The notes beneath the pieces were generated by a model that ran no database searches, had not been told where the DNA came from, and was given only the letters and a program-made list of their open reading frames with translations. From Oscillospiraceae bacterium (GTDB taxonomy: Bacteria > Bacillota > Clostridia > WRCU01), in contig WRCU01000080.1 in assembly GCA_009783805.1 (NCBI GenBank), forward strand, positions 1 to 6,941: a stretch of DNA of 6,941 bases. The letters run 5' to 3'. How positions within the stretch are numbered: position 1 is the stretch's first letter; each line of letters begins with the position of its first letter. The position numbers were made by a program, and so were the translations under genes. Shown here one piece after another: positions 1 through 5,471 of the stretch.

Positions 1-180
1 GGCCCCTGTATCGGCCCCTGCATCGGCCCCTGTATCGGCCTCTGCGCCGGCCCCTGCGCCGGCCCCTGCACCGGCCCCTGCGCCGGCCCCTGCGCCGGAC
101 CCTGCATCGGCCTCTGCGCCGGCCCCTGTACCGGCCCCTGTATCGGCCCCTGCGCCGGCCCCTGCACCGGCCCCTGCACC
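1..180. repeat. 12-bp tandem repeat, 15 units, in-frame
   Basis: Exactly fifteen 12-bp units run from the left edge to 180, with + strand consensus GGCCCCTG followed by a variable YRYC. Ten units read CGCC or CACC/TACC at the last four bases and five read TATC or CATC. On the minus strand the variable bases fall in one codon and give only Val, Ala, Ile or Met, while Gln-Gly-Pro is nearly fixed. The unit length is a multiple of three, so gain or loss of copies keeps the frame. The array may extend beyond the window. Confidence 0.95.
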
Positions 181-257
181 TCGCCTATCCTTTCATCGCC
201 CTTCATGACCGTCCCCTCAGAGGGGTCCTTGCCATCGGCGGTCCCGTTATCACCCAT
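1..257 (-). CDS. Tetrapeptide-repeat (hydrophobic-Q-G-P) protein, partial, C-terminus outside the window
   Basis: I do not recognise this protein. Reading leftward from an ATG at 257-255, 85 codons stay open to the window edge. Residues 1-26 are hydrophilic and acidic (MGDNGTADGKDPSEG...), with no signal peptide or membrane segment. From residue 27 the chain is an uninterrupted run of four-residue units, V/A/I/M-Q-G-P, with 14 full units and part of a fifteenth visible. Two units carry R in place of G. Such Pro/Gly/Gln-rich repeats are expected to be disordered or to form an extended linker, perhaps a spacer before a folded domain to the left. The start is supported by a purine-rich ribosome site (GGGAAAGG) a few bases upstream and by a good promoter at 320-348. 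An ATG four bases upstream is followed by an early stop in its own frame. Gene identity and function are unknown; the reading frame and strand are fairly secure. Confidence 0.7.
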   Translation of the reverse strand, partial: MGDNGTADGKDPSEGTVMKGDERIGEVQGPVQGPAQGPIQGPVQGPAQRPMQGPAQGPAQGPVQGPAQGPAQRPIQGPMQGPIQG

Positions 258-319
258 ACATACCTTTCCCTTTGCGTTTTCCGTCGGAAGCCTCGCTAGG
301 CGATCCGCATAACGCCGAG

Positions 320-348
320 AATATACCATAATGACGGGGGGGCGGCAA
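320..348 (-). promoter_or_regulatory. Promoter of the minus-strand repeat-protein gene
   Basis: Read on the minus strand: a -35 TTGCCG (positions 348-343), a 17-base spacer and a -10 TATATT (325-320), which matches the consensus at five of six positions. The spacer ends with TATGG, giving an extended -10 (TATGGTATATT). The predicted start of transcription is near 313, leaving a leader of about 55 bases before the ATG at 257. Confidence 0.65.
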
Positions 349-365
349 CGCGCATGGCCAGGCTA

Positions 366-394
366 TTTACATCGGGCCGCGCATATGCTAGTAT
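366..394 (+). promoter_or_regulatory. Promoter of rpsO
   Basis: A -35 TTTACA (366-371, five of six consensus bases) is followed by a 17-base spacer and the -10 TAGTAT (389-394, four of six). TATGC directly precedes the -10 and makes it an extended element. Transcription would start near 401 and leave a leader of about 126 bases before the S15 start codon. It lies back-to-back with the minus-strand promoter, with only 17 bases between the two -35 boxes. Confidence 0.7.
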
Positions 395-426
395 GCCATG
401 GATAAAAAGCCTTCGGCTCGGTAAGA

Positions 427-464
427 GGCGTCGCATGCCGCGTCAGCGCGGGCATCCTAGCGCC
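427..464 (+). promoter_or_regulatory. Structured rpsO leader, candidate S15 autoregulatory element
   Basis: Within the rpsO leader, 435-442 (ATGCCGCG) pairs with 447-455 through a TCAG loop, with one bulged G at 450. Below an internal loop, GGCG at 427-430 pairs with CGCC at 461-464. Farther down, CGTTC (500-504) can pair with GAACG (517-521), placing the ribosome site in the loop. S15 of several phyla represses its own mRNA by binding structured leaders, and these structures differ between phyla, so a role here is inference from position and foldability only. A small hairpin with arms AGCC/GGCT precedes it at about 409-419. Confidence 0.4.
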
Positions 465-526
465 GCCCACGGAATCTCCGACCGTTACTGTGCCTTTGGC
501 GTTCAAAAATCGGGAGGAACGTATAA

Positions 527-790
527 ATGGAGAAGGAAGCGAAGCAAGGCATCATCATGCAGTACAAGCTGCATGAGAGCGACACCGGCTCGCCGGAGGT
601 GCAGATAGCCATCCTTACCGCAAGGATCAACCACCTTAATGAGCACCTGAAAATCCACAAGAAGGACCACCACTCCAGGCGCGGCCTCCTCAAGATGGTC
701 GGGCAGAGGAGGGGGCTCCTGGCGTACCTTAGCAAGATAGACGTGGAGAGGTACAGGGACATCATAGGCAAGCTGAAGATCAGGAGATAG
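527..790 (+). CDS. rpsO: 30S ribosomal protein S15
   Basis: S15 is a primary 16S rRNA-binding protein that nucleates assembly of the small-subunit platform. The 87-residue product is close to the usual 88-89 and carries the family's landmarks: DTGSPEVQ at residues 19-26, the helix with INHL at 34-37, and the rRNA-binding segment [18 protein letters not shown] at 45-62, ending in a basic tail (KLKIRR). The start ATG at 527 follows a strong Shine-Dalgarno GGAGG (513-517) with a 9-base spacer. It is the first gene of the block with pnp and the M16 peptidase, an arrangement seen in many bacteria. A promoter at 366-394 and a folded leader precede it, and an intrinsic terminator follows within eight bases of the stop codon, so much of its transcription probably ends before pnp. 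Confidence 0.97.
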   Translation: MEKEAKQGIIMQYKLHESDTGSPEVQIAILTARINHLNEHLKIHKKDHHSRRGLLKMVGQRRGLLAYLSKIDVERYRDIIGKLKIRR

Positions 791-796
791 GCCCTT

Positions 797-839
797 GGGG
801 GTTGCCGTACCGCTCGGTATGGCGGCCCCTTTCGTTTCG
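797..839 (+). terminator. Intrinsic terminator (or attenuator) after rpsO
   Basis: A 14-base-pair stem joins 798-811 to 816-829 (GGGGTTGCCGTACC with GGTATGGCGGCCCC, three G-U pairs) around a GCTC loop, followed by a T-rich run TTTCGTTT at 830-837. It begins seven bases after the rpsO stop codon. The T run is interrupted, so partial readthrough into pnp is plausible, as known at the rpsO-pnp junction of E. coli. Confidence 0.75.
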
Positions 840-850
840 GATCGTCCGGC

Positions 851-945
851 AGGGCCAGGGGATATGTAGTAGGTAGACTTTGGGCCAAGGCCGCCTCATA
901 AGGTGGGGTTGGCATAAAGTCTACAGCCTACGATCCCTCGGCCTT
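851..945 (+). promoter_or_regulatory. Long imperfect hairpin in the pnp leader, candidate RNase III/PNPase control site
   Basis: The intergenic RNA can fold into one long irregular stem. From outside inward: GGCC 853-856 with 940-943; 858-863 with 933-938; GTAGG 869-873 with CCTAC 927-931; TAGACTTT 874-881 with AAAGTCTA 916-923; GCCAA 884-888 with TTGGC 909-913; CCGCCT 891-896 with AGGTGG 901-906, closed by a CATA loop. Bulges are ATGTA (864-868) and CAG (924-926), and there is a GG/GG internal loop. This gives roughly 34 base pairs over 91 bases with no T run, so it is not a terminator. In E. coli a similarly placed hairpin is cut by RNase III and the product degraded by PNPase, giving autoregulation. 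The fold is directly visible; the function is inferred. Confidence 0.6.
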
Positions 946-948
946 CCG

Positions 949-959
949 TATGGTTAAAT
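949..959 (+). promoter_or_regulatory. Possible extended -10 promoter of pnp
   Basis: TATGG followed by TTAAAT (954-959) resembles the extended -10 elements found elsewhere in this window. No convincing -35 hexamer lies 16-18 bases upstream. If it is used, transcription would start near 966, only about 17 bases before the pnp start codon, and the message would lack the leader hairpin. Confidence 0.3.
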
Positions 960-982
960 ATAGGTTTGGGGGTATTTTTTGC

Positions 983-3409
983 ATGAAGCATGAGATGATG
1001 CTGGCCGGCCGGCTTTTGGTGGTCGAGACGGGCGACTTGGCGCAACTGGCGAACGGGGCCTGCCTGGTCAGGTACGGCGACACGGTCGTCGTGTCGACGG
1101 CGACGGCCTCGACGAAGCCGAGGGATGGGATAGACTACTTCCCGCTCAGCGTGGACTACGAGGAGAAGCACTACGCGGCCGGCAAGATCCCGGGCGGGTG
1201 GCCGAGGCGTGAGGGACGCCCCTCCGAGAAGGCTATCCTCACCTCTAGGGTCATAGACAGGCCTATAAGGCCCCTCTTTCCCAAGGACATGAGGAACGAC
1301 GTGGTCGTGGTGAACACCGTGATGTCCACCGACCAGGACAACTCGCCGGAGGTCGCCGCCATGATGGGGACCTCGGTGGCGCTGAGCATCTCCGACATCC
1401 CCTTCAAAGGCCCGATAGGCGGGGTCGTCCTCGGCCTGGTGGACGGGGAGGTCATAGTGAACCCCAATGAGGCGCAGAGGGACCAGGGCGCCATGTACGT
1501 GACGCTCGCGGGCACGAAGGACAGGATAATGATGATCGAGGCCGGCGCGGACGAGGTCTCGGAGGAGACCATGCTGAGGGCCATCGAGCTGGGGCATGAA
1601 GAGATACGCGGGATCATAGGCTTCATAGAGGGCATAGTCGCCGAGGTCGGGAAGGCCAAATTTTCGTATGAGGTCCGCGACGTCCCGGAACCGATCTACG
1701 AAGGGGTCAAGGAAGCCGCCTACCAAAGGATGAGGGAGGCGGTGCTGGCCACCGACAAGCGCGACAGGGACGCCAAGGTGGCCGATCTGACGAAGGCGGC
1801 CATGGACGCCATGCTGCCCTCCTTCCCGGATATGGGGGCGGCGATCGGCGAGGCCGTGCACAAGCTCGAGAAGGCGGTGGTCAGGGAATACCTGCTCGAG
1901 GAGGGCAGGAGGGTCGACGGCCGCTCGCTGGACGAGATACGCCCGTTGGGGGCCATGGTCAGCGTACTGCCGAGGGCGCACGGGTCCGCGCTGTTCCAGA
2001 GGGGCCAGACGCAGGTCATGACGTCCGTCACGCTAGGGTCGATGAGTGAGGCCCAGCAGCTGGACGGGATAGACAAGGACGAGTCCAAGAGGTACCTCCA
2101 CCACTACAATTTCCCGTCGTACAGCGTCGGGGAGGCCAGGACCTCCAGGGGTCCCGGCAGGCGGGAGATAGGCCACGGGGCCTTGGCCGAGAGGGCGCTG
2201 CTGCCCGTCATACCCGACGAGGAGGCCTTCCCCTACACGATACGGCTCGTCTCCGAGATACTCATGTCCAACGGTTCGACCTCGCAGGGCAGCGTCTGCG
2301 CGAGTACGCTGGCGCTCATGGACGCCGGGGTCCCCATCAAGTCGCCGGTCGCCGGCATATCCGCGGGGCTGGTCATGGACGCGGATGATCCGGATCGGTT
2401 CAGGGTCTTCATGGATATACAGGGCATAGAGGACTTCTACGGCGACATGGACTTCAAGGTGGCGGGGACCAAGGACGGGATCACGGCCATCCAAATGGAC
2501 ATCAAGGTCGACGGGCTCAGCCGTGAGGTGATCAGGCAGGCGTTCGAGATGACCAGGAAAGGCCGGCTGGAGATCCTGGACGGCGTCATGCGCGGCACGA
2601 TCGCCGAGCCTAGGGCCGAGCTTTCCGTCTACGCCCCGAAGATCATCCGCTTCGAGATCCTGCCGGACAAGATCAGGGAGGTCATAGGCCCCGGCGGCAA
2701 GATTATCAACAGGATCATAGCCGAGACGGGCGTTAAGATAGACATAGAGGACGACGGCCGCGTCTACATCCTTTACGTGGACCCGGAGGCCGGCCAGAAG
2801 GCCCTGGACATCATAAAGGGGATAGTGAAGGAGGTCGAGGTCGGGGATTCCTATACGGGCAAGGTCGTGAGGATCATGAACTTCGGGGCGTTCGTCGAGT
2901 TCCTGCCCGGAAAGGAAGGCATGGTCCACATCTCCAAGCTCGACAGGACCAGGGTGGAGACGGTTGAGGACGTCGTCGCCATAGGCGATGAGGTTATGGT
3001 GAAGGTCATAGAGGTTGATGGGCAGGGCAGGATCAACCTGTCCAGGAGGGAGGCCATGTGGCCGGACGAGTTCCCCGACGATGGGGAGGACCCGCGCCAA
3101 GGCCGTCCGTCCGGGGGGCGCGACAGGGGCCCCAGAAGCTTCGGCGGCGATAGGGACAGGGGCGGAAGGCCCGGCCGGTTCGGTTCGAACGGCGGCGGTG
3201 GCCGCGAAGGCGGCGGTGGCCGCGAAGGCGGCGGCGGTCGCGAAGGCGGCGGGAACCGCGAAGGCGGCGGCGGGAGCCGCGAAGGCGGCGGCGGTCGCGA
3301 TGGCGGCGGCGGCCAGCCCAAGTCCGGGAGCGGGAAGCTTTATTCCAGCGGCGACCGCGAGAGCGCGCCGAAGTTCTATGGGAACAGGAATCGGGGCAAG
3401 GACGAGTGA
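983..3409 (+). CDS. pnp: Polyribonucleotide nucleotidyltransferase (PNPase)
   Basis: PNPase degrades RNA 3' to 5' using phosphate and can also add tails; it acts as a cytoplasmic trimer, often with RNA-decay partners. Domains (808-residue numbering): first RNase PH-like domain about 5-140, all-alpha linker to about 230, second RNase PH domain about 305-450 and beyond, KH about 550-609 with the GPGG loop at 569-572, S1 about 620-690. Active-site residues match the family: a Ser-Thr-Ser phosphate loop at 432-434 and D484, D490, K492 in the stretch [11 protein letters not shown]. After about residue 693 comes a tail of roughly 115 residues rich in Gly, Arg and Asp with REGGGG units. I chose ATG 983 because GGGGG (968-972) precedes it by 10 bases and the product then begins like other PNPases ([10 protein letters not shown]); an in-frame ATG at 950 lacks a ribosome site. 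The stop codon overlaps the next gene's start. Confidence 0.96.
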   Translation: MKHEMMLAGRLLVVETGDLAQLANGACLVRYGDTVVVSTATASTKPRDGIDYFPLSVDYEEKHYAAGKIPGGWPRREGRPSEKAILTSRVIDRPIRPLFPKDMRNDVVVVNTVMSTDQDNSPEVAAMMGTSVALSISDIPFKGPIGGVVLGLVDGEVIVNPNEAQRDQGAMYVTLAGTKDRIMMIEAGADEVSEETMLRAIELGHEEIRGIIGFIEGIVAEVGKAKFSYEVRDVPEPIYEGVKEAAYQRMREAVLATDKRDRDAKVADLTKAAMDAMLPSFPDMGAAIGEAVHKLEKAVVREYLLEEGRRVDGRSLDEIRPLGAMVSVLPRAHGSALFQRGQTQVMTSVTLGSMSEAQQLDGIDKDESKRYLHHYNFPSYSVGEARTSRGPGRREIGHGALAERALLPVIPDEEAFPYTIRLVSEILMSNGSTSQGSVCASTLALMDAGVPIKSPVAGISAGLVMDADDPDRFRVFMDIQGIEDFYGDMDFKVAGTKDGITAIQMDIKVDGLSREVIRQAFEMTRKGRLEILDGVMRGTIAEPRAELSVYAPKIIRFEILPDKIREVIGPGGKIINRIIAETGVKIDIEDDGRVYILYVDPEAGQKALDIIKGIVKEVEVGDSYTGKVVRIMNFGAFVEFLPGKEGMVHISKLDRTRVETVEDVVAIGDEVMVKVIEVDGQGRINLSRREAMWPDEFPDDGEDPRQGRPSGGRDRGPRSFGGDRDRGGRPGRFGSNGGGGREGGGGREGGGGREGGGNREGGGGSREGGGGRDGGGGQPKSGSGKLYSSGDRESAPKFYGNRNRGKDE
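3191..3315 (+). repeat. Tandem Gly-rich coding repeat in the PNPase tail
   Basis: Units of 15-18 bases of the form GGCGGCGGTGGCCGCGAA repeat about six times in frame and encode G(G)GGGRE, with variants [13 protein letters not shown] and GGGGRD. The repeats are imperfect but close enough at the DNA level to suggest expansion by slippage. On the opposite strand they create a proline-rich open frame that is only a shadow. Confidence 0.85.
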
Positions 3410-4692
3410 TCCGCTCGGAGGTCGAGTCCGAAACGCACGTCATAGCGACCTTAGGCAACGGCATTAGGCTCATCCATGAGAAGGTCCCGCAATCGCGGTC
3501 CGTCTCCGTGGGCGTATGGGCCGCCGTCGGATCGAGGCATGAGACCCCGGCGTTGAACGGGGTCTCACACTTCATCGAGCACATGATGTTCAAGGGCACG
3601 GCACGGAGGGACGCAAGGGAGATAGCGGTCGCCATCGACAGGACGGGCGGGCAGATCAACGCCTTCACGTGCAAGGAGTGCACCTGCTACTACGCGAGGA
3701 CGCTCGGCGAGCACCTGGGCGTCTCGCTCGACGTCCTATCCGACATATACCTTAACTCCCGGTTCGGGGAGAAGGACATCGTGACGGAAAGGAATGTGAT
3801 CCTCGACGAAATCGGCATGTATGAGGATACGCCCGAGGAGTTGGTCCATGACCTGCACACGTTCTCCGTCTGGGAGGGCGACCCCCTAGGTTACCCCGTG
3901 CTCGGCACGGAGGGGAGCCTGTCGGCCATAGGCAGGGCCGCCATGCTGGGCCACGTCGATGACTGGTATACGGCCGGCGGGACGGTCATATCGGTGGCGG
4001 GCGATTTCGACGAGGAGGCCATCGTCGGGGAGGCCGAACGCCATTTCGGGATGATGGCGGGCCGCGCGGCGCCTTTGGCTGGGGCCGACCCCATCCGCTA
4101 CAGGCCGGCGAGGTCGGTGAGGGAGAAGGACACGGAACAGACGCACTTCTGCCTGGGCTTCCCCGGGGTGCCGTCCGGGGTGGACGAAGCCTTCGCCTTG
4201 GCGGTCCTAAGCAACGTGATTGGAGGCAGCATGGGTTCCAGGCTGACCCAAAGGGTCAGGGAGGATTTGGGCCTCGCCTACTCCATCTACTCCTATGTGT
4301 CCTCATACAGGGATGCGGGGCTGTTCACCGTTTACGGGGCCGTCAAGCCGGACAGGCTGCGCCAGGTGCTGGACGTCGTCTCCGATGAGATCGGCGACGT
4401 CGTCGGTGGGGGCGTCAAGGACGAGGAGCTGCGGACGGCTGCCGAGCAGCTTAAGGGAGGCTACCTGCTGGGACTGGAATGCATGGAGGGGAGGATGCTC
4501 GGCAACGGGAAGGCGGAGGCCGTCAACCGCAGGGTAAGGACCCACGGGGAGGTCATCTCGGCCATCGAGTCGGTGACGCGCGGGGACGTCGAGGGCCTGG
4601 CGCGCGGGCTGTTGCGCAAGGACGCGGCCTCGTTCACGGCCATAGGGGCCGTGGGCGACGTCGACGTGGCGGATGCCATGCGGGGCCTATGA
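3406..4692 (+). CDS. M16 family zinc peptidase (processing-peptidase-like)
   Basis: M16B peptidases are zinc proteases related to mitochondrial processing peptidase, usually cytoplasmic in bacteria and dimeric, with poorly defined substrates. The 428-residue product is of normal family length. The inverted zinc motif HFIEH is at residues 55-59 (ligands H55 and H59, catalytic E58). The third ligand E135 lies in [16 protein letters not shown], the expected distance of about 76 residues downstream. The C-terminal half has the conserved segment [21 protein letters not shown] at about 273-294. The start is a GTG that overlaps the pnp stop (GTGA, 3406-3409), with AAGGA just upstream; the sequence has no earlier alternative and homology begins near residue 13, so translational coupling to pnp is likely. 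The rpsO-pnp-M16 order is common in bacteria. An unusual cluster C89, C92, C94 (TCKECTC) lies in the stretch after INAF. Confidence 0.93.
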   Translation: MIRSEVESETHVIATLGNGIRLIHEKVPQSRSVSVGVWAAVGSRHETPALNGVSHFIEHMMFKGTARRDAREIAVAIDRTGGQINAFTCKECTCYYARTLGEHLGVSLDVLSDIYLNSRFGEKDIVTERNVILDEIGMYEDTPEELVHDLHTFSVWEGDPLGYPVLGTEGSLSAIGRAAMLGHVDDWYTAGGTVISVAGDFDEEAIVGEAERHFGMMAGRAAPLAGADPIRYRPARSVREKDTEQTHFCLGFPGVPSGVDEAFALAVLSNVIGGSMGSRLTQRVREDLGLAYSIYSYVSSYRDAGLFTVYGAVKPDRLRQVLDVVSDEIGDVVGGGVKDEELRTAAEQLKGGYLLGLECMEGRMLGNGKAEAVNRRVRTHGEVISAIESVTRGDVEGLARGLLRKDAASFTAIGAVGDVDVADAMRGL

Positions 4693-4727
4693 AACAGTCG
4701 GACCATGAAACTATAACGGTTCCGTAA

Positions 4728-4756
4728 TTGACCCCCATATGGCCGTATGCTATCTT
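4728..4756 (+). promoter_or_regulatory. Promoter of the 59-residue membrane protein gene
   Basis: A -35 TTGACC (4728-4733, five of six consensus bases), a 17-base spacer and a -10 TATCTT (4751-4756, four of six) preceded by TATGC, again an extended -10. Transcription would start near 4763, about 39 bases before the ATG. It shows that the M16 gene ends the upstream transcription block. Confidence 0.65.
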
Positions 4757-4801
4757 CAAACCGTACATAACCGATAAATAAAACGATCACAAGGAGCCGC
4801 C

Positions 4802-4981
4802 ATGAATTCCGACGATGTCCTCAAGGAAATCAAGAAAGACATGAAGGCGTTGGGAAAGAAGAACAGGAAGAAGGACCTCTTCATAGCGCTCATGATAATC
4901 CTGGGGATCTTCGTGGTCGCCGTTCCCGTCGCATGGTATCTTTTAAAGGTAAAGCCTTCCTGCTGCAGGAAGGATGACTGA
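4802..4981 (+). CDS. Small single-span membrane protein, 59 residues, unknown function
   Basis: I do not recognise this protein, but the gene looks real. It has a strong ribosome site AAGGAG (4791-4796) five bases before the ATG, a well-formed promoter at 4728-4756 and a strong terminator after the stop. Residues 1-24 (MNSDDVLKEIKKDMKALGKK...) are amphipathic and very basic, suited to a helix on the inner membrane face. Residues about 27-49 are a continuous hydrophobic span (LFIALMIILGIFVVAVPVAW). The tail KPSCCRKDD has two adjacent cysteines. The heavy positive charge before the span predicts the N-terminus in the cytoplasm and the short Cys-Cys tail outside. It appears to be monocistronic. 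Function cannot be deduced; a regulatory or structural partner of a larger membrane complex is only a possibility. Confidence 0.75.
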   Translation: MNSDDVLKEIKKDMKALGKKNRKKDLFIALMIILGIFVVAVPVAWYLLKVKPSCCRKDD

Positions 4982-5005
4982 CGCCTAAGGCCGAAAGCGG
5001 CACGC

Positions 5006-5019
5006 CGGTCATATGACCG
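5006..5019. repeat. 14-bp perfect palindrome CGGTCATATGACCG
   Basis: A perfect inverted repeat with no spacer lies between the small gene's stop codon and its terminator. Its last four bases are also the left arm of the terminator stem (5016-5023), so in RNA a short hairpin here would compete with the terminator's outer base pairs. It could instead be a protein-binding site, or chance in GC-rich sequence. Confidence 0.5.
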
Positions 5020-5069
5020 CCACGCATGTCCCGCCCCTTATCGGGGTTGGGCGGCGGTGGCGGTTTTTT
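5016..5069 (+). terminator. Strong intrinsic terminator after the 59-residue gene
   Basis: ACCGCCAC (5016-5023) pairs with GTGGCGGT (5057-5064), and inside it CCGCCC (5031-5036) pairs with GGGCGG (5049-5054); CCCC/GGGG pairing around TTATC is an alternative at the tip. Six T residues follow immediately (5064-5069). It separates the small gene from the next unit. Confidence 0.85.
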
Positions 5070-5075
5070 CGCGCT

Positions 5076-5086
5076 TATGCTAATAT
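5076..5086 (+). promoter_or_regulatory. Extended -10 promoter of the 78-residue gene
   Basis: TATGC followed by TAATAT (5081-5086) closely resembles the rpsO element (TATGC TAGTAT). The matching -35 position falls in the terminator stem (TGGCGG at 5058-5063) and is poor, so the extended -10 would have to carry recognition. Transcription would start near 5093. Confidence 0.45.
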
Positions 5087-5096
5087 CCCCATTGGG

Positions 5097-5136
5097 TCCG
5101 CGTGCCAAGGCCCGTTCGGGGTTTGGCCCATGCGGA
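5097..5136 (+). promoter_or_regulatory. Leader hairpin upstream of the 78-residue gene
   Basis: TCCGC (5097-5101) pairs with GCGGA (5132-5136), GTG (5102-5104) with CAT (5129-5131, one G-U), CCAA (5105-5108) with TTGG (5123-5126) and CCC (5111-5113) with GGG (5118-5120), with CC bulged at 5127-5128. No T run follows, so it is not a terminator. If the start near 5093 is right, the hairpin lies almost at the 5' end of the message, where it could stabilise the RNA. Confidence 0.4.
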
Positions 5137-5163
5137 TAGAGGACCACGGATGGGGACGCGCAT

Positions 5164-5400
5164 ATGGCTTTGTACGTCATAGGCTCAGCCTTGATAGTGG
5201 CCGGGGCCGCGGTCGTGTTCGCGGCGAAGGCGATCGTCAGGGCCTTGGGCTGGGAGGAGCGGTTCGGCTACGACGCCGAGATCTACACGGAGGCGGAGGA
5301 GATCGCGAAGTACAGGAAGGACAAGGCGGTCCTGTACGTCAAGCTGGTCGGCATGGCCGCGGCGCTGCCCGGCGTCGCGCTGATGTTCGCCTTCGCCTGA
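5164..5400 (+). CDS. Small two-span membrane protein, 78 residues, unknown function
   Basis: I do not recognise this protein. Two hydrophobic spans are clear: residues about 3-21 (LYVIGSALIVAGAAVVFAA) and about 56-77 (VLYVKLVGMAAALPGVALMF). Between them lies a charged loop (GWEERFGYDAEIYTEAEEIAKYRKDK) whose basic residues flank both spans, so the loop is probably cytoplasmic and both ends outside. The ATG at 5164 follows a GGGGA ribosome site (5152-5156) by seven bases. The codon style (AAGs, GCG, ATC with AGG arginine) matches its neighbours. It sits alone between the terminator at 5016-5069 and a weak terminator at 5399-5420. It could be a small accessory subunit; no function can be assigned. 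Confidence 0.75.
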   Translation: MALYVIGSALIVAGAAVVFAAKAIVRALGWEERFGYDAEIYTEAEEIAKYRKDKAVLYVKLVGMAAALPGVALMFAFA

Positions 5401-5420
5401 GGCCTGCCGTCGCCTTTTTT
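5399..5420 (+). terminator. Weak possible terminator after the 78-residue gene
   Basis: AGGC (5400-5403) pairs with GCCT (5412-5415) around an eight-base loop, followed by a run of six T residues (5415-5420). The stem is short and overlaps the stop codon, so only the T run makes it likely; efficiency may be low and the DUF1638 gene could receive readthrough. Confidence 0.4.
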
Positions 5421-5432
5421 ACTAAGCGGCAT

Positions 5433-5438
5433 TAATAT
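5433..5438 (+). promoter_or_regulatory. Possible -10 element upstream of the DUF1638 gene
   Basis: TAATAT (5433-5438) lies 34 bases before the ATG at 5472 and shares TAATATCC with the element at 5081, but it lacks the TATG extension and a recognisable -35. The whole stretch 5415-5460 is AT-rich compared with its surroundings, as expected of a promoter region. The exact element is uncertain. Confidence 0.3.
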
Positions 5439-5471
5439 CCTTGGCAATAGTCTAATAAATCGGGAGCGAGC

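Noticed and set aside
1..180. CRISPR array
   Set aside because: The 12-bp units are contiguous with no spacers; it is a coding tandem repeat.
1..312. Plus-strand open frame from the left edge to TAA at 310-312, encoding a G-P-C-I/A/T repeat
   Set aside because: A 12-bp repeat without stops stays open in several frames. The minus frame has a start codon, ribosome site, promoter and conservative variation, while the plus frame would end inside the divergent promoter region with no terminator.
950..982. Earlier in-frame ATG for pnp at 950
   Set aside because: It has no ribosome site, adds 11 residues that do not resemble PNPase N-termini, and overlaps a possible extended -10 element.
896..1981. 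Long minus-strand open frame opposite pnp
   Set aside because: It is a shadow of GC-rich, codon-biased pnp: the plus frame is an unmistakable PNPase, and the antisense product is compositionally odd with no recognisable domain.
2033..3100. Second long minus-strand open frame opposite pnp
   Set aside because: Same reason: the plus strand encodes the second RNase PH, KH and S1 domains of PNPase with intact motifs.
4699..4724. Hairpin after the M16 gene (CGGACC with GGTTCCG)
   Set aside because: Only six base pairs with a bulge and a 13-base loop, and no T run follows; not adequate as a terminator.
5013..5435. Plus-strand 140-codon frame across the terminator and the 78-residue gene
   Set aside because: It runs through a strong terminator and overlaps the two-span membrane protein in another frame; its product is an arginine/glycine-rich shadow.
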